A stretch of 64,000 bases of DNA from Sophora flavescens (lineage: Eukaryota > Streptophyta > Magnoliopsida > Fabales > Fabaceae): the NCBI GenBank assembly GCA_030762895.1, contig CM061063.1, forward strand, positions 212,892,667 to 212,956,666. The letters are read 5' to 3'. The notes under the pieces are model-generated. The model saw only the letters and a list, made by a program, of their open reading frames with translations. It searched no databases and was not told the DNA's origin. This document shows, in pieces, positions 21,017 to 32,414 of the stretch (position 1 is the first letter of the stretch; each line of letters starts with the position of its first letter). The position numbers were made by a program, and so were the translations under genes.

Positions 21017-21188
21017 GATGAGTGTTATTTTGACACCAAAACCAAATATCAATACTTATTTTTATACTTTTCTCATATATTTATTCATTATTTCTCTATC
21101 ATCTTTCATCATTTTCTTTTCTAAACTCATCATGATTGATGGTATCAAAAGTTGGTGTCTAAAATTGGTGTCAAAATATCATTTCTCA
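21017..21188. mobile_element. MITE with 8-bp target duplication
   Basis: The ends are inverted repeats: GATGAGTGTTATTTTGACACC on the left (21 bases, the last 18 conserved in part) and a related TATTTTGACACCAA read inward from the right. An 8-bp repeat TTGTGGAA flanks it (21009-21016 and 21189-21196). The length is 172 bp and no coding is present. The duplication length suggests a hAT- or Mutator-type parent. Confidence 0.7.
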
Positions 21189-21225
21189 TTGTGGAATTCT
21201 AATGGATTTTATTTCAATATCTTTA

Positions 21226-21380
21226 TGGTATGTTTGGACGGGGGAATTTAAAAGGGTAATGTATTTTTATAGGATAATTAGAATTCATTAATGTAAAAAT
21301 ATAATACATTTTATATTATAGATTCTAATTATCCTCTAAAAATACATTACCCTCCTATATTCCCTCATCCAAACATACCA
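21226..21380. mobile_element. Tourist-like (PIF/Harbinger) MITE
   Basis: The 155-bp element is nearly a perfect palindrome. The left end TGGTATGTTTGGACGGGGGA mirrors the right end, and the inner arms also pair (GGGTAATGTATTTTTATAGG). It is flanked by TTA on both sides (21223-21225, 21381-21383), the PIF/Harbinger target. Confidence 0.85.
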
Positions 21381-21383
21381 TTA

Positions 21384-21597
21384 AGGTATTATTAGAAATA
21401 ATCCTTATACTGTAGTGAGACACATTAAGTAGGTTTGATAGACTGCGAAAGGAAAATTTCGTCTTTCTCTTTCGGTCAGGCATGACCTTTAAATTCGGGT
21501 CATGACATACCGCCCCTTCGACTATGATCAACATCCCTGTTGGACTCCGAGGTTGTTCACAAGGATCCCCAACCTCGATGATGTTCATTTACATCTT
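21384..21597 (-). mobile_element. Remnant of a gypsy LTR and polypurine junction
   Basis: On the minus strand GAAGGGGCGG directly precedes TGTCATGACCCGAATTT at 21507, which looks like a polypurine tract joined to an LTR start. The open frame upstream (IIEVGDPCEQPRSP, VEGAVCHDP) would be the extreme end of pol. No partner LTR was found in the window. Confidence 0.4.
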
Positions 21598-21599
21598 GG

Positions 21600-23041
21600 G
21601 AGTGGCTTCCCTCCACGTGGCTACCCAAAAATTCATTCTATTTAACTAATTCATTTCATCGAATATCTTTCCAACAACCACAAATCAATATTGCACATAG
21701 ACATATAGAATCAATTACAATATGCATACTCTTAACATTTCAACCATATACATAATAAGCATGTAGAAAGAAGAATAATTGAATTACAAGATATTATTAA
21801 TTATGCCATATCTGTAGAAGTATGGTTGCTTCATAAAATAGTATATGTTTGATGATGATATAATCTATATGTTTAATGAACAAATCTAATAATGAGTTGA
21901 ATGTGTTTATGTGTAGGCTTTAATAATGATATAATTTACAAGCTTATCATAAACATGAGTTTTGATCTTTATTTATAAAATAATTTATGTGTGGATTTTA
22001 ACCTTATACTCAAGAACAAAAAGGGGGAATATGAAAATAATATTGTAATTAAGTGCACAGAAACACTATTAAAAAAGACGTGAAAGACTTTTACATTAAA
22101 TGGCACACCTTCATTAATGGCGCTCTTTAGTTGCACTGCGAAAATATGACATATACATGAAAGTTGCAATACCCTAAATGCTCTTTAATAACTTATTTTC
22201 TAAACTCCCAGTCTTTGATCATAATGAACATATCAACTTAATATGAGACTTGATATATTCTTCTATTTGCTTTAATGTGGACCTTGCTAACGAATTTACT
22301 AACTGTGCAGAAAGCCTAAGTTAGCTATTAAAGGTTTTATCTTAAAAGGGAGAAAAGAAGATGTTGTTTGAAATCAAGCCAAAAAGTCAGACGCCTGAAA
22401 TGAACAATCTTGGACGATCGTGTCAGATGACTCCAGGCGACTCAAGACAAACGACTCAGGCTGATGAGAAATCACATAATTCTAAGTCAAAAGTTAGAAG
22501 ACATGGCTCAAACAAGCATGTCAAGAAAGAATAATATGATCTATGCCAAGAAAGAATCAAATCCAAGATTTCATTCGATCGAAGGAAATATTTAAAAGAG
22601 AAGCAAGTTGCACCAAACGGTTTATTCATCAACGTCTGATCATTCGACATTCAAAGAATGATGACAACTCTAACATAGTGTTTGGTTGGATGGAATTGGA
22701 GGAAAGGGGGATTTTTTTAAATATTCCACGTTTTGTTCAATTTTTAGAGGAGGAGGAGTGGAGGGAAGCAAAATCTCTCTTTAAGTCAATTTTGGCTCCC
22801 ATCCAATATTATCGGAGGATTTGGAAATGAGAGAATTTAAAACATTTTACATGCATTGACGAAAATATTCTCACTTGTCTATTTTGGAATAAATAATTAT
22901 AAGAATTTAAAAACAAATTTATTTTAAAAACCCCCCACTCCTGAATCAAATATGAAAGTGTTATTCCCCATTGATAAGCTGTTGGCTTATCTAGTTTTAT
23001 AGCTATAAAGATCAATGCTTTTATGCCAATTGAGCGAATTA
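21600..23041. other. Unassigned AT-rich sequence
   Basis: No supported gene. Around 22680-22850 a GTGTTTGGTTGGATGG start and purine-rich body resemble old hAT-type MITE debris, but no clean ends were seen. Confidence 0.4.
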
Positions 23042-23534
23042 TGCAGGATAAAAATTGAAGCATCATGGATCACATTCTATGAAATTAGAACACATATTTG
23101 GTACTTACCTAGTTGAAGACATAATCACTAACCAACGATTAAAATTCTCATCAATGGTAGATTCCTTGTCAACTCTAGGTCCCTAAAATTGAAAGACCAA
23201 GTCTTCCCCTGCCTGTTCACGCACTCCCAATTCACAGTCGTCAATGGGGCAAGTCGTGGAGCAACTAATTATAAATCCATGACGGCAGAGGGGACCTAGC
23301 CAACTATATATAATAATAACAATAACCATATGCACCTCCCATTACGAGCCTATAGGTTAAGGACTACACTATCACCCACACAGGTCAGTATTAGGTGCCA
23401 ATAGCCCATTACGAATAGATCACCATATTAGCGGCATAATCATCATCAAAAGGATCATAACATTAGCCCATTTTTCGCAAACCAAATACCACAATTGATT
23501 GTAGGCCACAAGAATTATTAGAAAAATTCTAACA
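23042..23534 (-). mobile_element. 3' LTR of the LARD-like element
   Basis: It is a direct repeat of 29057-29550, ending GAAAAATTCTAACA. The outer terminus is TGCAGG where the other copy has TGTAAG. Confidence 0.82.
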
Positions 23535-23548
23535 TTCTCCCACTTGAG
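23535..23548 (-). other. Polypurine tract of the LARD-like element
   Basis: The minus strand reads CTCAAGTGGGAGAA immediately before the LTR start, a common form in plant copia elements. Confidence 0.75.
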
Positions 23549-23893
23549 CAAAATCAATTGTGTAATTTTAATTTGTAAAAAACATTTTCGAAAACGACTC
23601 TCGGGCTAATAACATATTTAATGTGGCCACAAAAACAATGATCCCATGATGCAACACCTAATTAAGACTCCATCCAACAAAAGCCAAGTAATATCTAATT
23701 ATGGTGGTAATCATACCCTTTATTGATATGGGTCCTTCTATAGCTACAAAATTACCGACTCGGTGTGGAGTGTAGCAAGAAAATAACATGCCAATGTGAT
23801 CCAAAAGGCATATTGTCATTTTCTTTGTCAGTCCTCAGTTTCTCTCAAATGCCAGAAGGCCAAAGAACCTACATGGTTAATAAAATAAACATC

Positions 23894-24168
23894 ATGCCTC
23901 GACTCCAACAAGGTGTCGACTACGTGCACAATGGTCCCAACTACACCTAGCCTCAACATACATAATGTCTCAGCTCAAACATGGTATCGACCACGGGCAT
24001 AATGGTCCAATTGATACCGAGCCTTTCAAATTCATTATGCCTCAGCTCCAACATGGCATTGACCACGGGCATAATGGTCCCTAAGATGCCGAGCTTTCAA
24101 AATAAGAATGTCTCAGCTCCAACATGGTGTCAACTACGGGCATAGTGGTCCTAATGACACCGAGCTTT
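23894..24168. repeat. Four diverged tandem units of about 71 bp
   Basis: Each unit contains ATG(C/T)CTC(A/G)(A/G)CTC, AACA(A/T)GGT, a CGGGCATAATGGTCC-like segment and a CCGAGC-like end (AC/CTAGCC in the first unit). Units begin near 23894, 23966, 24037 and 24109. No protein is encoded. Confidence 0.7.
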
Positions 24169-26034
24169 AAATTTTCACATTGGATATACATATACAAAAG
24201 TATATTAAACAATATTCCAGTTTTCATTAATTTCTCAAATCAAATAGAAAATGTCACAAGAAACACCAAAGTGTTCAAAAATAAAAATATGACATCATAG
24301 AGAAGAGTCACATAAAACTCAAGCTCCCACTAACCAAGCACATTATACGAACTAACAATGCCCATGTTCTCAACATGATTTTTAAATTATAAGGCTTGAG
24401 TCCCTTGGCTAATGGAACAACTAACGCAAAATCAACACAAACATGTTTAACCATCATATTTTTATTTTTCAAAATATATTTGACATCAATTGCTTCACTT
24501 CCAAATGCTTAACACCATTTTATGGTATCATTATTATCACAATAATTTTCAATGTGAAGCCATATCACAAGTTTCTCAACCAAACATTTTATGTGGTACG
24601 TAACAACATCGCATGCAACAAAATGCACAAAATTAGTTTTGTTAAAGAAACTTGAAGATATTTGGTCAAAGCATCAAATATTCATATCATGATTATGATA
24701 TCATATGATTTCTTGATCAATAGGTTACATAAGAGATCTATGATATTCAAAGGTATTTCTATTTCCAAAATATCAAAAAATATCCAAAAATCATATATTT
24801 CAGCAAATTATTTTTACTATCATTCTTGACATCAAATAATCAAAAAATATCCCAAACTATATATTTCAGCAAATTATTTTTACTATCATTCTTGACATTG
24901 AATAATGACGAAAGTCAAAATCCTCCCACTGATGTCAAGATCCAGTCATGTTAGATTTACAAAACTCACAGTAAATCTTCAATAAATAAATTTTATAGTA
25001 AAATCATGATTTTAAGTAGGAAATCAACTGAGATAAGGTATATAATAAAAATCCTTCAATTCATATATCTTCAAACAAATATACCAGTTGATAAGATCCT
25101 CAAAGGTAACATAAAATCCAGTCATTAACAACACAAGCCATTTGAGGATATTATCATCCATTAAACACTCTCATTTGGGCAACACAAAAAAATATATATC
25201 AAAAAGTCTTTTAACCATGAAGCTAACACATTAGACTACAACCCAACTCAAATAATGTCTCCTTTAGGCAAACATATATCCAAGTCGTTGTGGCTAACAC
25301 AATAGAACACAATAAATCTAAGGTCATTGTATTCTTGCAAGCGTACTTCATGAAATCCACCAGAATTATAACATATCACCTCTTTTAGGGTGGCGTTCAT
25401 ATGTAATAATTCAGAAAAATATATCCTATAAAACAATGACTAAAAGTCCTTCCAAGCTATGTAAACAAATCACTTTCATGACCAAACATTCACATAGACT
25501 TCCAAAATTAACTTATTCCAGAATATATCATGCCCAAGACACAAAGAGCCCAACATATAGATAGCAAACATATGCCAATAATCAATAAAAAAATAAGACA
25601 GCTACACAATATGTGTCTTAATAATTAAATCTCAATTACATGTATCATCCAGATATCCTTGATCAAAATTATCATAGATACATAGTAACGGCAAGCTTCA
25701 TGCATATGATGTGCATCATAATTTAATCAATTACATTAGGTAATAACCTAACCAAAAGAGTAAGGTTTTAAAAAACATAAGTCTCTTTCATGGCAAAAAC
25801 AGTAAACACTTGAAACTGTTATTTCTTTCTTTTCAAAATTATTATAGCAAAACACATTTTTCTCAGACACGTGTCTTTCTAAAATTAGAAATAATCGTGA
25901 TCCAAAACAAACTAAGCAACATAGTTGTTATTTTAAAAATGATTGTTAAGCAAAACTTGAAATGTGTTAAGCTAAGCAACAAGGTAAGACATAACTTCAG
26001 CTTAAATCAAACTATTTTGAGGCCAACATAACAA

Positions 26035-28145
26035 CACATTCCCCTTTGGGCAGAATGTCCAACCAATGTCGCAACCAACCGAGGTCGCAACCACAGTAAG
26101 AACCTCAGATGAGTTAATAAATGAGCATACACTATGTTCGGAAAATTGTCTCTTTTGGGCTTACAAATCCCCTAGACCAATGCACCTTCATTAACTTCAT
26201 CCACAACCTTTGATAATGAGTTACTCAATGAGCATACACCGGGTTTAGAAATGTATCCCCTTTGGGCAGACAAGCCACCTAGATCAGTGCACCTCCAATA
26301 ACTGTATCCACAATCATCGATAATGAGTTACTCAATCAGCATACATTCGGTTTAGAAATCTATCCCCTTTGGGCAGACAGATCTCCTGGACTAGTGCACC
26401 TCCAATAACTTTATCTCAAATCAGCTTCTAATCATGACACACAATAACCCCTTTGGGCAGGTAATTACACATAGCAACTGAAATTATTCCTCTAATGATA
26501 AAAAGAAACCCCACCAATTAATAATGAGTAATCCCACTTTGGCGGTAATTACCCATTATAATCAATGAAATACTTTTACCCAGGAATCAATTTCTCTTGC
26601 CTTCAACCATGATACATTCCATAAGAAGGTACATCAACAATAAACACCTCTACTGATCATGAATTTAAATCCAACAGCATTCCAGAAGTTTTGTACATAT
26701 AACAATCCAAATAGGAGATCACAATTAAGTAAATTGACACTTTAAAACATATGATATAGGATAAAAGTACCCAATACCATGCACATATATAGATTATGGT
26801 ATATTCTCTTGCCAGTATATTATTTTCTTAATATCAGCTGAAAGAATAAATAAACTAGATCCCTTTTTTAATATAGATATTTACACAGCGGAAAATATAA
26901 ACAGTATACCAAAATCACATTTAAACAATGGATCTCATTTCAAGAGGAAGCACTTAAAATAGCTCACACATGCTCCCCACAATCTTCAATTTAAGCATAG
27001 TAATAACCATGAAAGGTTATAACATAATATAAATAATCAAATTCTCAAAAGGAAACAAAATATGTGCATAAGTACCAATTAAACCTTCCAATGGATATTC
27101 AAGGCATAATTATTCAAGGCTTTCCAAAATGGATATTATCTCACTTGTGATATCACATAAACACACTTGTTGTATTTATCATGCAAAATATATTTCCAAA
27201 TTTATATAATTTATATCACTCATAGAGAGCACAAATCCATATATATCAAATATTATTTTTCCAAATCTTTCAAATAATTGAGTGACAATAATCACCACTA
27301 ATGAAAAAATAATATGATTGTGTACTAGAAATAATTTTACAAAATCATGCCAATAAAGGAGCCCAATAATTTCCACGTCACAACATTCTAAAAGAATGTC
27401 ACGTTCTTGTATATAAATACATATACAATACTTCAATGGCAAGAAAAAAATATATTTTATAACTAACCTCTGAGACCGTGTCGCTCAGCAACTTTATATA
27501 ACTTTTCAAACGACTAAAATCAAACGTTAGATAACAATAACAGAACTCATATCAAATATCAACAATTCCTAAAGAGAAAATCAAGTCTTGCTTCCACTTG
27601 TTATAGTTTAAGCCAATCACAAAATTCAATTGAAGCAAAACAATTGTTCACGGAGAAAAAAAAGTCACTGCTAAGACAAAATATGAATGCATTTGAACAA
27701 ATATTACAGCAAGATATAGCCCAAATAAAAGATGCTATCACCATGAGGCCAATAAAATAGTACATTCCCCTTTGGGCAGAATGCACAAACCAAGGTAACA
27801 ATCAAGGTCAAAACCTTAGATGAGTTAATCAATGAGCACACACTGAGTTCAAAAAGTTGTCCCCTTTGGGAAGATAAATTCCTTAACCCAGTGCATTCCC
27901 CTATTAACTCCATCCACAATGAACTTCCAATCATAACACGCAACAACCCCCTTCGGGCAGGTAAATGCATGAAATGATTAAAATCATTCCTCAAATTACA
28001 AAGAAATTTCCATCGATTGAAATAGGTGGTCCCACTTTGGTGGTGACGACCCATAACAACTAATGAAAACTCTTGCACAGGAATCACTTTTCCCTTATCC
28101 AAACCATGACACATTACACAAGAAGGTACTTTATCAAAATAGCAC
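26035..28145. repeat. Duplicated segments with repeated CCCCTTTGGGCAG motif
   Basis: Segments 26035-26640 and 27755-28140 are diverged copies. Both carry the motif CCCCTTTGGGCAG or a variant about every 100 bp (near 26040, 26262, 26360, 26450, 27768, 27858, 27945), alternating with GAGTTA(A/C)TCAATGAGCA. No coding function is apparent. Confidence 0.75.
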
Positions 28146-29040
28146 CCATACTAGTCACATATCGATATTAACAGCATTCTTTACATGTTTTGCACTTAAA
28201 CAGTCTTAATGACAAGATACAGCTCAATAAGTAAACATATTAAAGAATATATCATAAGTTAAGAGCATGTAATCTCACAATATCATCTAGGGAGAGTGAC
28301 CATCACCATACAATCCAAAATATGATCAATAATTTTTTCAACATATTTTTCATTTAAATTTCACTCATAAAAATAATTAAATACGCAATATAATGCATTA
28401 TTTTTCATAAAAAATATTTATCACAGTGAAAAATTTATAGTAAAATCAAGCATAAAGAGTAGAGCACAACGCAAAAAACGACATGGAAAACCGATGCCCG
28501 TAGAGAGCGCACTTTCTCTCACTCTCCGCTGCCCGCGAGTGGGCTTCGCCAGGATGTTATTAGCTTCAACCTCCAGCCAGCCATGTTTACAGGAACGTTC
28601 AAAAACGCGCAGGTATAGTTCAGCGGTGTTTTGCTCCGATTACAGTCTCATTTTGCTGTGATTTCGCATGGGTTTTTATAAAATAAAAAAAAAAGTTTCT
28701 AATCATTCTAGAGTAAAAGCCCCAATTGTTAACAACTAAAACATACGATTTCAAGCTTAAAAAAACACAAGTTACATGAACCCTAACATCATCGTATTTT
28801 TAAAAATTCTTTCTCCATAGGGAACGAAATTTCGTGATTCTTATGTCAATGGATTCATGAAAACAAGCTCTACAAAAGCCCTATGATATTTGGTTCCAAT
28901 TTTTCAAAAATGAAGTTCTGAAAAAAAAAATATAATAAAAATCCAAAAATCATATAAAATAAAATAAGGAACCAGAAAATTAACAATAACAGAATGATAA
29001 TGATCAAGTTTAAACAATCAGGTCCTAAATCATATAATGA

Positions 29041-29054
29041 AGTCTCTTATACCA
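29041..29054 (-). other. Degenerate primer-binding site of the LARD-like element
   Basis: The minus strand reads TGGTATAAGAGACT, two mismatches from the initiator-Met primer site TGGTATCAGAGC. It lies two bases from the LTR boundary. Confidence 0.7.
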
Positions 29055-29056
29055 AA

Positions 29057-29550
29057 TGTAAGATAAAAATTGAAGCCTCATGGATCACATTATATGAAAT
29101 TAGAACACTGATTTGGTAGTTACCTAGTTGAAGACATAATCACTAACCAACGATTAAAATTCTCATCAACGGTAGATTCCTTGTCAACTCTAGGTCCCTA
29201 AAATTAAAAGACCAAGTCTTCCCCTGCCTGCTCACGTATTCCCAATTCACAGTCGTCGATGGGGAAAGCCATGGAGCAACTAATTATAAATCCATGACTG
29301 CAGTGGGGACCTAGCCAACTATATATAATAACAACAATAACCCTAGGCACCTCCCATTACGAGCCTATAGGTTAAGTCCTACACTATCACCCACACGGAT
29401 CAGTAGTAAGTGCCAATAGTCCATTACGAATAGATCACCATATTAGCGGGCTTAAGCATCATCAAATGGATCATAACATTAGCCTGTTTTTCGTAAACCA
29501 AAAATCACAATTGATTGTAGCCCACAAGAATTATTAGAAAAATTCTAACA
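29057..29550 (-). mobile_element. 5' LTR of the LARD-like element
   Basis: It repeats 23042-23534 with scattered substitutions (several per 100 bp), so this element is older than the gene-capturing gypsy and the 4-kb-LTR copies. Confidence 0.82.
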
Positions 29551-30288
29551 ACCTCGCTAATTACCCAAGTTTAGCATTGTCCCTAAGAGATGTTTCGAGT
29601 CACTTAGCTAATTTTAAGGATATTTTGGTTATTTTTGAGTCAATAAAGCATTCTAATGCTATTTTTAATTTCAAGTTAAAAGTTGTAACACCCTTCATTA
29701 CATTAGTAACCCAAATTAATTTTCAATAAAAACCTTTAAAAATGTAAATTAAAAAATCGAGTCATAAAATTTTTCACAATAAATCTAAGTTTGAAAGTAT
29801 CTCGTTTATTCAAAATAATTAAATAAAGTAATAGTGCTAAATAAACCATTATATCCAAAATAAATAAAACCACATAATATTAATTTAATAAAAATCTCAT
29901 AACTCTTTTACAATTGTGTTTGTCTCAAAACACGGGCGTCTAATAAACCCAAAAGAAATAAAAAATAATAATAAACTAGGACTAATATCTTCAAGACTTC
30001 TCAAGACGCTGCATCATCTATCTCATCACCTGTAAACTTTGAAAGACAACACCACTAATGAGATTTATAATCCCATTATGTAAACACAATTCTAAAATGT
30101 TTTCAAAAAAATGTTGCTTTCAGTCGGCGAGGTAACCGGAAAAACAACTATGGTAATCCGCCATTTTCAAAATAATATAATCACAAAGTATTCCAAATAA
30201 TAACATAAATAAACCATAACACATACAATAATATCAGTACAATAAACATATGCGTGCAATGACATCTCATTGCTTTCTCTTCATAGGA

Positions 30289-30625
30289 GTCCCTTTGCCA
30301 TTGCCTCGCATTAGGCCAATCTGCCGTCGCTACGAGTTAGGCCCTTTGTCATCTCTACGAAGGAAGCATCCACAACCTTGAAATGTCCAACATTGCCTTC
30401 TCCAAGTAGGAGGCCCTTTGTCACGCCTCACATTAGGCCAATCGGTCATCGCTACTAGTTAGGCCCTTTGCCATCTCTACGAAGGAGGTACCCGTACCCT
30501 TGCAATAGTCATTATTGCCTTCTCCTTGAGGGAGGCCCATTGCCATTGCCTCGCATTACGCCAATCTGTCATCGCTACAAGTTAGACCCTTTGCCGTCTC
30601 CTCGGAGGAGGTATCTCAAACGATT
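30289..30625. repeat. Imperfect repeats of about 120 bp within a solo LTR
   Basis: Three units each contain GCCTC(G/A)CATTA(G/C)GCCAATC, a GTCATCGCTAC-like segment, GTTAG(G/A)CCCTTTG, and a CATTGCCTTCTCC-like segment. They are diverged and non-coding. Confidence 0.7.
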
Positions 30626-31039
30626 ATATCTCCCCATGAGAGATAACCAAACACAAGCATATTACCATACAGTCATTCCAAAATAACATCAATGCATAAC
30701 ATCATGGCACATGATTAATATTCATCAAGTTCATATCAAGACAACACAAAGGCACCACATTCATAAAAAGACATACCAAATAATAATAATCATATCACCC
30801 AAATAATTGCTCTTTAATTTCATATTCAAACCCTTTTAAAATCTATACCATGGAAGTTTCAGAAAAGGATGTTTACTTACATCTCGTAGACCTCCAAAAT
30901 GTTACAAAGGAACGACTTCTCAAAAATTCTCCTATTTCGGTTAGTAATCCTTCCCCGTTGTGACCCATTCTTCTTTCTAATGCCTTATAGCAATGCGGCG
31001 CAGTCACATCTATTTTGGCTCCAGCCACAAGAAAGAGGT

Positions 31040-31040
<1 letters not shown>

Positions 31041-31114
<74 letters not shown>
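31041..31114. repeat. (AT)n microsatellite
   Basis: An uninterrupted AT/TA run of about 70 bp. It will be length-variable and makes a spurious Ile/Tyr open frame. Confidence 0.95.
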
Positions 31115-31119
<5 letters not shown>

Positions 31120-31489
31120 CCACGTGGATTAGGTTTCTTAAAGCCTGAGAATCTCTTGCTTCTTTCTTTTATTTTTATTTATTATTTATAATTCAAACTT
31201 TGTGCTATAAAACACTAGATTTGGCTAAAGCCAAATTTTTTTATATGTGGCCAAATTCTTGCTAGATTTTTATTCATTTTTTAATTTTAATTCTTTCAAA
31301 TAAATATAATAGGCTCGCTTATATTTATTATAAAAAAACAATTCTAATAAATTAATTATTTTTTACATTAAACCTCCTAATAGCTTAATCTTTTATTTAG
31401 AAGACTATATTGAAATTTTAAGATGTTACAAAAGTAAAGCTCGAGAAAGCAAGGAAACTTGAAGAAAACAAGCAAAAAGGCAAACAAAT

Positions 31490-31675
31490 GAGTCTCGCCT
31501 CGCGAGCCAGAACAGAAGACTGGTCAGGAATTTGGCAACCATTTGGGCTCGCCCCGCGAACAAGTGCTCGCCTAACGAAAGGGCTCTCGCCCCGCGAGAG
31601 TTCAAATTCAAACTGGAGCCAAAAATAAGTTCTCGCCCCGCGAACACCCGGTCGCCTTGCGAGCGGACGCTGTTT
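31490..31675. repeat. Cluster of CTCGCC(C/T)CGCGAG palindromes
   Basis: Six variants of CTCGCCCCGCGAG or CTCGCCTCGCGAG occur in under 190 bp, within AT-rich surroundings. This is inside the old LTR. The open frames that cross it are repeat-derived. Confidence 0.75.
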
Positions 31676-32414
31676 CAACATTGTATAAATAACTTGTTTT
31701 GGTGAAGATTAGGGATTTGAGTTTTATATCTACTTCTTGTTTCTCTTGGAGCTGTGTCTCTCTCAGTTTTTCCTAGGTTTAATTCTATTGTAATGACTTT
31801 CTCTCTTCTTGATTTGATTATGACTTCGATGAGGAACTAATCCTCTTTCTGAGGGAACAATGAAGCCTCTCATGATGGCATAATAATTCAAGTGGTGTTT
31901 TTCTCACTCCCTTCTCTTAATTTCGTGTTTCCTAATTCTAATTTTATTGAGTTAATCAAAAGAGCTCGTGGTTAACTAGTCAAGTGCGATGAGTCTGACT
32001 AGAGGTTCGTGCTTTAGGACTTGGGTTAGGAACACCGATTGAGCACTGCTAGAAATAGAGTAGGAGATTGGTGCAATCGAAATAGGGAGCCAAAAGCTTA
32101 ATGAATCTAATTATGGGTTGTCGAATAGAAATATATGCAATTTGCATGCGTAGTTATTTCCTTTCATGCTCGACTGAGACATTAGGATAAATTAGGGTTC
32201 CTAGTTGGCAAAGAAATTGAACTTAGGGGTAAGATAATGATCACTTGGGTAGTATACATGATTGAGTAGGTGGATTCGTGACCTTAGAGCTTTACCCATA
32301 ACTGAATCTAGATTATTAATTCTTGTTATTGATAATTGTTAAGTGATAATTGCCAGATAACCCTTTTTATCTCAACCACCTCCTAAAAGTTGACTTGGTC
32401 AAACTGTTTCTATT

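Larger units (their letters stand above)
23042..29550 (-). mobile_element. Non-coding copia-type LTR element (LARD-like)
   Basis: Direct repeats of about 493 bp (23042-23534 and 29057-29550) enclose 5.5 kb. On the minus strand the LTR starts TGTTAGAATTTTTC, is preceded at the left LTR by the purine-rich CTCAAGTGGGAGAA tract and followed at the right LTR by a degenerate initiator-Met primer site. These are copia-style signals. No Gag, protease, integrase or RT motif was found in any frame of the interior, which instead holds two sets of non-coding repeats. It therefore resembles a large retrotransposon derivative that depends on another element. No convincing target duplication was found at its edges. 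Confidence 0.75.
29694..31430 (-). mobile_element. Solo LTR with TSD AAAGT
   Basis: It starts TGTAACACCCTTCATTAC and ends AGATGTTACA, with AAAGT on both sides (29689-29693 and 31431-31435). It is 1.74 kb long, with no internal region. The TGTAACACCC start relates it to the Tekay/Del-type gypsy families elsewhere in the window, but the body is different. It contains a repeated block and an (AT)n microsatellite. Confidence 0.9.

Noticed and set aside
23037..29563. A GC(G/T)AATTA sequence on both sides of the LARD-like element as target duplication
   Set aside because: It is offset by several bases from the LTR end on the right, so it is not a proper duplication.
30899..31132. Open frame ending in an Ile/Tyr repeat
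   Set aside because: The repeat is an (AT)n microsatellite within a solo LTR; nothing else in the frame looks like a protein.
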